Below, in pieces: positions 9,001 through 9,943 of a DNA stretch of 9,943 bases (within the stretch, counting starts at the first letter, position 1; each line of letters opens with the position of its first letter). This DNA comes from Tannerella sp. (lineage in GTDB: Bacteria; Bacteroidota; Bacteroidia; Bacteroidales; Tannerellaceae). A model generated the notes under the pieces. It had not been told where the DNA came from, made no database searches, and worked only from the letters and a program-made list of their open reading frames with translations. The stretch is from contig JAISJX010000228.1 of assembly GCA_031261145.1 (NCBI GenBank), positions 1 through 9,943 of the forward strand, given 5' to 3'. Position numbers and translations under genes: made by a program.

Positions 9001-9659
9001 CGTTCTATTATCCGAATGCATCGTCGATACGTTCGCTGGAACTGCGAAACGGCAAAGCGCCTGTTGAACTCAAATGGACGCCCGACCCGCGCCGCTTCTC
9101 CGGCAATATGACGGTAACAGCCATTGTGCTGGACGATGAAACGGAAGTGCACAGCGATTTGGTGGAAATAGCCGCCTTTGTCGGCGACGAGTGCCGCGGC
9201 TCCGTCCTGCTGCAATATTACGAAGGACTGGCGAAACCGTATCTGGGATTCCTGACCATCTATGGCGAAGCAGGCGACAAACTCAGTTTTAAGGTGTATG
9301 ACCACGGTAAAGAAGCCGAATATGCGGCGAATGGTCCGGTGAGTGCATTTACAGCCAACGGTATCTATGGCAATCCGCTGAATCCGTCAAACATCACGTT
9401 CAACTCCGCTACCGGAAACGAACAGATAAACGCCGCCCTGCGGATTTATCCGAATCCGGTGAAGGATATCCTGTATCTGGAACATGGACAGTCGAAATTG
9501 GATTTGCTGGAAATAAGCGACATCACAGGCAAATCGTATGTCAGAGAGGTTGACTTTGCAGAGAAATCGCTCCGTGTATCGAAACTTGAAGCAGGCGTTT
9601 ATATACTGAAAGTAATTGTAAACGGTCAAACATCCGTTCACAAATTTATCAAACAATAA
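1..9659 (+). CDS. Giant T9SS-secreted multidomain surface protein with LamG, FN3-like and Ig-like domains (5'-partial)
   Basis: The frame is open from the first complete codon (nt 3-5) to TAA at 9657-9659, giving 3218 visible residues. A GTG at 159 is in frame but sits inside a continuous coding stretch, so the true start and the expected signal peptide lie upstream. Visible order by residue: unassigned 1-266; FN3-like 267-370, 373-475 and 476-576; CarboxypepD_reg-like first half 579-602; LamG 607-843; second half 854-917; further CarboxypepD_reg-like units 917-995 and 1020-1133; central unknown module about 1150-1833; Ig-like 1840-2053; Big_5-like halves 2077-2125 and 2556-2619 around LamG 2132-2335 and LamG 2340-2548; BACON-like 2620-2718; repeated modules 2719-3134; T9SS tail 3145-3218. 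Such domains in Bacteroidota proteins usually mean export across the outer membrane and anchoring at the surface or release. Adhesion or glycan binding is inferred; I see no catalytic signature. The gene symbol is unknown. Confidence 0.95.
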   Translation, partial: CCLAPNLSAIDLTKEPWKNDNIVSWNPSARRFEFKIGVATFPGTDNFFSSFSVKAGDKFLFSFVCTGHYGDIHSMAYQGTLNSDIAIGMSCSIENIPNSSEKKVTFKNGGDPMYITIYWYPTANYLDTNIRFKLTAEENKKDVYGENRYFSLNATNPVNPPTINSFTYNANGSSTINYAFPGNVPVRDADYASAGQTNWADLGTFGSGASASLTSGALTVANVTNGWKLRAWHKWPAEDIGLVNGITYSGKKMEYLRFSAEYNIAPIKLPTNPGIEDKSDGKVLLTWDVNTTTQHTQAGNVLIYVSANKPTVAKKKIAEVDYKIGKYEYDLTSLITPDNKSSEVTTFTFTFYRIPFSEAYAQTNTYSRNMHYRKATLTILAKSGNNGIYLEWKNDNGFYKNAYKYRLVATQGTKTWSPIADIDITASSKTIDITDAGFSTCNPITVKLQMVEGNDVKSTSNEMPLTISEGTNNSEIEALSVSKGYYTDRVRLNWAVNKENEFVRYLVYRREFENVAATPVLVATVSHLAGVTTYNIEDMQIQPGVFYTYSVEGQKDCGGGTLLNTIYTLTDEGYVQPYGTVSGRVTYAAGTAVKGVTVSAEGTSELQNKAMDFTPSNDTYISTLYKAGTLDPNHFSFQAWVKLRPYDPALDTQSKPDDPPLVGTDTKRQQFLYAMGKYNITLWDEGQLALEHWTDKGVIRASSDIKISSGEYHHITVTFAADAANKTTETVFYLDGVPRDTLVSTDVLPASFSTGDSINFGRNVRTKVWRLNGYMDEVRLWTTTLTADEIKGNYNAYISGKEDGLSLYYRFDETASLGRVFDLSGRSGKFNENHGRIYGTVQRTSTEIPSTEQLAIKAITDANGYYEINTIPYSADGNSYIITPALGVHSFDPINQQPRFQPGSSVKTIDFKDISSFTVKGKVLYDGEGTGADIEDRGTYPVEGCSFTVDGKTLVHPNGLPVLSESNGDFEIEVPIGIHEVKVVKTGHQFADGGRLLEQGKDINYFDHKSGVYFLDQTRVKLVGRVVGGKREHAKPLGFGESVNNIGVQTIQLIAAKQGSFNKLPGGVNDTIIHNNGEWKKTDALRYNLNDTTKVNITDKTVTITISPETGEFVAYLPPEMYEIQKIKTLLSDDPNATETEIFQYPVQLDLTALATDNKDLLKKSIRTWTDSVQAVVRPGELPHKVAVEHSDTITYNEEWKFFYQGVPTFGVTQLDGKATSPYFGDKEIIQQNPITAAYDTIQLAKETDPDTYEYLFGLPVFQQAGEYTFGFEAFERYINYRNGNEDIMPVTTGEVQMSNDLRIGAAGTDVITLDSLGKGTYTFVAGVPDMTTGILSFQAILSIDGVGYYWDLPDPSGQDAILLGAKSTGNDFITAGPDKVDFIVHDPPGTSSYGFIEKGATVTKTTSYSLNGALGLGLTGEISLGAKVVTFVGIGAGIITAAEAKLKVTDELKEETTYKHGNEKEETITVTERIETSAASDYVGHAGDVFVGNSTNALYGWVNAISPVRLNKVEKPENVIIDLAGNDPNAKSDRYVIAKTEALAYGEEFDTRFAFTEYELENIMIPKWKANRELLLRPQGYYSQAELDAITSPVYVSYLETTHPNYGKLNTDITAFGSKASKSFDDGESYKIYFPKNYDGILGNKVIDEQLFKITFVDSVAWYYQNIQQWEDRLADNEKEKVEMVKLGNYSFGGGGAITRSELTSAKQTKSNEWNIVLTNTFSEEAGAEFSGVGASIKGEIVTTFGYGGTDNTLTENSKTVGFVLKEEGTTDELTVDYGQTAGGGIAFNLRGGRTSCPYEGEVRTKYYQPGQHVLSSATWKVEDPKLSVEGSVYALRVPAIRPASYNLELKNESETGNDGYFQIVVGENTNPDGAIIKIDGLPIGNGRSFTVPSGVGNILKKNLTIEKGPVKDEYKDIAIILQSQCETSLADTVLLNVEFIPSSSDIAFKTPSDRWILNTITGDTLNIVLNKYDVNYANFGHVELQYHSTASADWKSIWNFYADSTRYKASTNQSTSSVLQASDTEINYKWNTKDIVPDGTYELRARTVCETIEGGSGGFISDFTTDPLTGTKDMSKPTLLGRPSPVNGILTASDELSILFNEDIQSGLLQNKLDHFSIKGVLNAAEIAIPDAGLSFDGTTGVAHTELPLYTDGSFTLETWFKRTSGKAGTLFAYGEGVDYLSLGFDKDGHAKVSVGSDTITSTNAIADDATWKYIALVYNRESNKISVYEDEGIYNNILIQDAALGSFIAPVKGKLYAGNNAKSDAGFDGAVARLHFYTDTRSQTEISSSKSLTKSGTEVDLAGYWELDESEGTTAKDKARSRHLRVNTSWYVYPQGYAVAVNDGTTGEYISADVSANSFTINDDFTLEFWFKGVAQAATLFSCDSAVSITSDATGKLFLHVGTAQQALTQTSVLNNEWHHFALSVKRNSTTTTYIDGVAATQFNSSIIKEVGGLFTYGAKRTVPNTVPVYGDYFTGRFDEIRVWASALTGESVKLNKNSKLYGTEKGLIAYYPFETYIKQTNGLVTVTADLQDMVDNTLTATAPAPTDNAPALKDVRPVVSVPFDYVVSNNKIVFTLKEELYKMEGVTLELAAWDILDLRGNISNIEKWTAYVNLNSLKWATDAVNLVISESETPTFKATISNNSGLKTDYYIDNIPEWLTVTASQGTLNQLEKKDLTFQVRSGVNIGSYEAAVVLRGVNGVREILPVTLKVMGQKPDWSVNPKEFTNSMTVTGQVQILGAYQEDEDDIIGVFIGDLCVGLASPRYINEINAYYTFISVYGNAAQKNQPLVFKLWDASTGRIYPVVESSIGEIKFAADKMYGTPSAPIVLNAVDITEQSIAMNTGWNWISSNQTNANPTILSQMKILLASVGEMIKGRSDYLEAPTYAGVMPVTEKEMYQIKVKQDYTMVLKGTLVNPLTTLIPLSKGWNWIGYTPAVSMNVKEALAGINAKHDDMIKSQGGGYMQYMNGTGWMGTLASMNPGSGYMYYSNETAAKTFYYPNASSIRSLELRNGKAPVELKWTPDPRRFSGNMTVTAIVLDDETEVHSDLVEIAAFVGDECRGSVLLQYYEGLAKPYLGFLTIYGEAGDKLSFKVYDHGKEAEYAANGPVSAFTANGIYGNPLNPSNITFNSATGNEQINAALRIYPNPVKDILYLEHGQSKLDLLEISDITGKSYVREVDFAEKSLRVSKLEAGVYILKVIVNGQTSVHKFIKQ
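801..1730 (+). other. Three fibronectin type III-like domains
   Basis: Three consecutive units of about 100 residues each show the FN3 B-strand signature of alternating hydrophobics ending in Trp: VLLTW (W287), IYLEW (W392) and VRLNW (W494). The third is the clearest, with YLVYR in strand C and a late FYTYSVEG strand. The first two are more divergent and could be generic Ig-like folds. FN3 units in secreted bacterial proteins usually act as spacers or carbohydrate-associated linkers. The assignment rests on motif reading only. Confidence 0.6.
1737..1808 (+). other. CarboxypepD_reg-like domain, first half
   Basis: The start, VSGRVTY...AVKGVTVSAEG (residues 581-602), is the normal opening of a carboxypeptidase-regulatory-like beta sandwich: a G.V strand, then G..V.V. 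The expected continuation (TDANGYYEI) does not follow directly. It reappears about 250 residues later, after a LamG domain, so this is half of a domain interrupted by an inserted one. Confidence 0.65.
1821..2531 (+). other. LamG/concanavalin A-like jelly-roll domain 1
   Basis: Residues 607-843 match the Laminin_G_3 pattern: an opening AMDF strand, FSFQAWVK (typical FT.e.Wvk), YHHITVTF, FYLDG and the hallmark GYMDEVRLW at about 774-781, followed by LTADEI and a closing LSLYYRFDE strand. It lies inside a split CarboxypepD_reg-like fold. LamG-type jelly rolls commonly bind glycans or proteins; the ligand here is unknown. Confidence 0.85.
2562..3400 (+). other. CarboxypepD_reg-like second half plus further related units
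   Basis: AIKAITDANGYYEINTIPY (from residue 855) supplies the strands missing from the half-domain before LamG 1. It is followed by a second unit, FTVKGKVLYDG...SNGDFEIEVPIG (917-995), and a third opening VKLVGRVVGG (1020-1029) that closes near GEFVAYLPPEMYEI (about 1111-1124). Repeated G.V...G.F.I.VP patterns support stalk-like beta sandwiches. The third unit is longer and less certain. Confidence 0.6.
4143..5501 (+). other. Central module of unknown function: DPPG motif and Gly-rich amphipathic strands
   Basis: This stretch (residues 1381-1833) matches no domain I can name with confidence. It opens with VDFIVHDPPG (1381-1390). Next comes a Gly/Ala-rich hydrophobic segment (1413-1446, most apolar at 1429-1443), then a charged Glu/Lys/Thr-rich stretch with KEETITVTERIETS. 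Further on are a helical-looking WYYQNIQQWEDRLADNEKEK (from W1663), NYSFGGGG (1690-1697), and a second Gly/Thr/Ser/Glu-alternating strand region (1720-1782). The paired amphipathic strand regions resemble long beta hairpins. Boundaries are approximate. Confidence 0.45.
6231..6377 (+). other. Big_5-like Ig domain, first half
   Basis: Residues 2077-2125 read KPTLLGRPSPVNG, then LSILFNEDIQ and HFSIKG. This is the standard start of an SbsA/Big_5 Ig-like domain: P.v....P.ng, then l.i.Fse.i. The rest of the fold is displaced by about 430 residues because two LamG domains intervene. The completing strands appear at 7668-7859. Confidence 0.6.
6396..7007 (+). other. LamG/jelly-roll domain 2
   Basis: Residues 2132-2335 carry the LamG opening GLSFDGTTG, FTLETWFKR, TWKYIALVYNR and KLYAGNN. 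The usual DEVRIW motif is degenerate here (AVARLHFY), and the domain closes with LAGYWELDE. It is weaker than LamG domains 1 and 3 but the strand order is intact. It directly precedes LamG 3, so the two form a tandem pair. Confidence 0.75.
7020..7645 (+). other. LamG/jelly-roll domain 3
   Basis: Residues 2340-2548 show FTLEFWFKG, EWHHFALSV, TTYIDGVAA and an intact FDEIRVW motif at 2481-2487, then LIAYYPFE. It is a clear Laminin_G_3-type domain with the same layout as LamG 1 and 2. It lies between the two halves of a Big_5-like Ig fold. Confidence 0.85.
7668..7859 (+). other. Big_5-like Ig domain, second half
   Basis: Residues 2556-2619 run from VSVPFDYVVSNNKIVFTLKEEL through LELAAWDILDLRGN. 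The order 'n.i.ftl...L', then 'v.dl.GN' is the normal second half of a Big_5/SbsA Ig-like domain. It fits the half found before LamG 2. Confidence 0.6.
7860..8156 (+). other. BACON-like beta-sandwich domain
   Basis: Residues 2620-2718 contain the core IPEWLTVTASQGTL followed by a hydrophobic-alternating strand, then NIGSYEAAVVLRGVNG and PVTLKV. P.Wl.v....G.l, then G.y.a.i.v, is characteristic of BACON/BACON_2-like domains found in Bacteroidota carbohydrate-active and surface proteins. It serves as the spacer before the C-terminal repeated modules. Confidence 0.6.
8157..8513 (+). repeat. W...M.V / ECRG-type module, copy A
   Basis: Residues 2719-2837. The landmarks are DW (W2722), F.NSMTVTG, an acidic EDEDD stretch, IIGVFIGDLCVG, YTFISVYGN, LVFKLWD and a closing MYGTP. 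Copy B near the C terminus follows the same order, and the downstream gene's mature N terminus starts with the same strands. I recall similar modules ending in GDECRG from Bacteroidales surface proteins; their function is not known to me. Confidence 0.75.
8532..9020 (+). repeat. GWNWI module, internally duplicated
   Basis: Two units, each starting with GWNWI (residues 2848-2852 and 2931-2935), lie 83 residues apart. Each is followed by a hydrophobic helix-like stretch, then EMIKG or DMIKS, a Y-containing strand and a GVMPV or ASMNP turn leading to Y.ikv or YMYYS. At the DNA level the units share the 12-mer TGGAACTGGATA at both GWNWI sites. The duplication sits between modules A and B. Confidence 0.8.
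9060..9404 (+). repeat. W...M.V / ECRG-type module, copy B
   Basis: Residues 3020-3134. The landmarks are LKW (W3025), F.GNMTVTAIV, LVEIAAFVGDECRG, YLGFLTIYGEAGD, LSFKVYDHG and GIYGNP. It aligns strand for strand with copy A but has diverged. It retains the full GDECRG motif, where copy A has GDLCVG. Confidence 0.8.
9435..9656 (+). other. T9SS type A C-terminal sorting domain (Por_Secre_tail)
   Basis: The last 74 residues (3145-3218) begin ALRIYPNPVKDILYLE, continue with LLEISDITGKSY and LRVSKLEAGVYILKVIVNG, and end HKFIKQ. This is the canonical order of the family: YPNPv.d.l.i, then i.d..Gk, l.aGvYilki, and a basic k.iK.. end. The domain targets cargo to the type IX translocon and is normally cleaved on export. 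It is the strongest evidence for cell-surface or secreted location. Confidence 0.93.
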
Positions 9660-9674
9660 TTGAAATTTAGAAAT

Positions 9675-9706
9675 CCCCCTGCCTTCTTTTTAGCAAAAGG
9701 CAGGGG
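9675..9706 (+). terminator. Hairpin terminator after the giant gene
   Basis: CCCCTGCCTT (9676-9685) pairs perfectly with AAGGCAGGGG (9697-9706) around an 11-base loop, 16 bases after the stop codon. The dyad extends imperfectly outward: GAAATTTAGAAAT on the left matches AAATTTCTAATTTC on the right. The downstream side is AT-rich but not a pure T run, so efficiency is uncertain. It could work in both directions. Confidence 0.75.
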
Positions 9707-9708
9707 AA

Positions 9709-9736
9709 ATTTCTAATTTCTAACTTCTAATTTCTA
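9709..9736. repeat. Four 7-base tandem units (ATTTCTA) before the second gene
   Basis: Units at 9709-9715, 9716-9722 and 9730-9736 read ATTTCTA. The third, at 9723-9729, is ACTTCTA. A partial fifth follows. The array overlaps the outer right arm of the hairpin and ends 11 bases before the next start codon. No TTTG / TAnnTTTG Bacteroidota promoter pair is recognisable within it. Confidence 0.8.
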
Positions 9737-9747
9737 ATTTAATAATT

Positions 9748-9943
9748 ATGATACAGAAAAAACTTTTTAGATTCATTCTTATGTTGTTCGCTCTTTGCAG
9801 TATGAACGCCATAAATGTATATGGACAACTCCATTGGACATATCCTTCCGGTACTTACTCGAATAGTATGCTTGTATTCACGAAAATTTCCATTGGAGGC
9901 GAAGTACAGGAACGTAACACTGTGGAACTGGGAGTCTTCTCCA
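9748..9943 (+). CDS. Secreted protein with W...M.V module at its mature N terminus (3'-partial)
   Basis: ATG at 9748 opens 65 complete codons to the window end. The N terminus is a Sec signal peptide: MIQKK, a hydrophobic core LFRFILMLFALCS, then a cut most likely before Q27 (VYG|QLHW), a Q after the cut being common in Bacteroidota. No lipobox is present at C17 because the residue before it is Leu. The mature part starts LHWTYPSGTYSNSMLVF and reaches NTVELGVFS. This aligns with the W, the N.M.V strand and the vE.a.F strand of copies A and B in the upstream protein. The start is preferred over ATG 9781, which would lose the basic N-region. The rest of the protein is off the window, so its length and any T9SS tail are unknown. 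It lies 88 bases after the giant gene, behind a hairpin, and may be transcribed separately. Confidence 0.85.
   Translation, partial: MIQKKLFRFILMLFALCSMNAINVYGQLHWTYPSGTYSNSMLVFTKISIGGEVQERNTVELGVFS

Noticed and set aside
9660..9747. Bacteroidota-type promoter (TTTG / TAnnTTTG) for the second gene
   Set aside because: No TTTG element and no good TAnnTTTG match is present in the gap. A promoter may exist but cannot be supported.
9748..9800. Lipoprotein signal in the downstream gene (Cys at residue 17)
   Set aside because: The residue before Cys17 is Leu, not Gly/Ala/Ser, and a standard signal peptidase I site fits better before Q27.
1..9943. CRISPR array, tRNA/rRNA genes, insertion sequence or defence system
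   Set aside because: No spaced direct repeats, RNA-gene folds, transposase motifs or terminal inverted repeats were seen. The window is almost entirely one structural surface-protein gene.

Overview
The window comes from a member of the Bacteroidota, most likely a Bacteroidales-type organism. The large protein ends in a type A sorting tail of the type IX secretion system (T9SS). Neither start region carries a Shine-Dalgarno sequence, and the gene junction is A/T-rich. The species cannot be named from this sequence.

Layout: about 97% of the window is one reading frame. It is already open at the first base and stops at 9657-9659. No plausible start lies inside, so the gene begins upstream and at least 3218 residues are visible. 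Residue numbers below count the codon at nucleotides 3-5 as residue 1, so residue n begins at nucleotide 3n. The visible order is: an unassigned beta-rich N-terminal part; three fibronectin-III-like domains; a carboxypeptidase-regulatory-like (CarboxypepD_reg) fold split by a LamG/jelly-roll domain; further CarboxypepD_reg-like units; a large central module of unknown function with a DPPG motif and Gly-rich, Thr/Ser/Glu-alternating strands; Ig-like units; a Big_5-like Ig domain split by two consecutive LamG domains; a BACON-like domain; a W...M.V / ECRG-type module; an internally duplicated GWNWI module; a second W...M.V / ECRG-type module; and the T9SS tail.

An 88-base gap (9660-9747) holds a strong hairpin, probably a terminator, followed by four 7-base tandem units. 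A second gene then starts at 9748 and runs off the window. It has a Sec signal peptide, and its mature part opens with the same W...M.V module found twice near the C terminus of the giant protein. The pair therefore looks like a locus of related secreted or surface proteins. A role in adhesion or carbohydrate binding at the cell surface is an inference from domain types, not something the sequence proves. There are no RNA genes, CRISPR arrays, mobile elements or defence genes that I can support.
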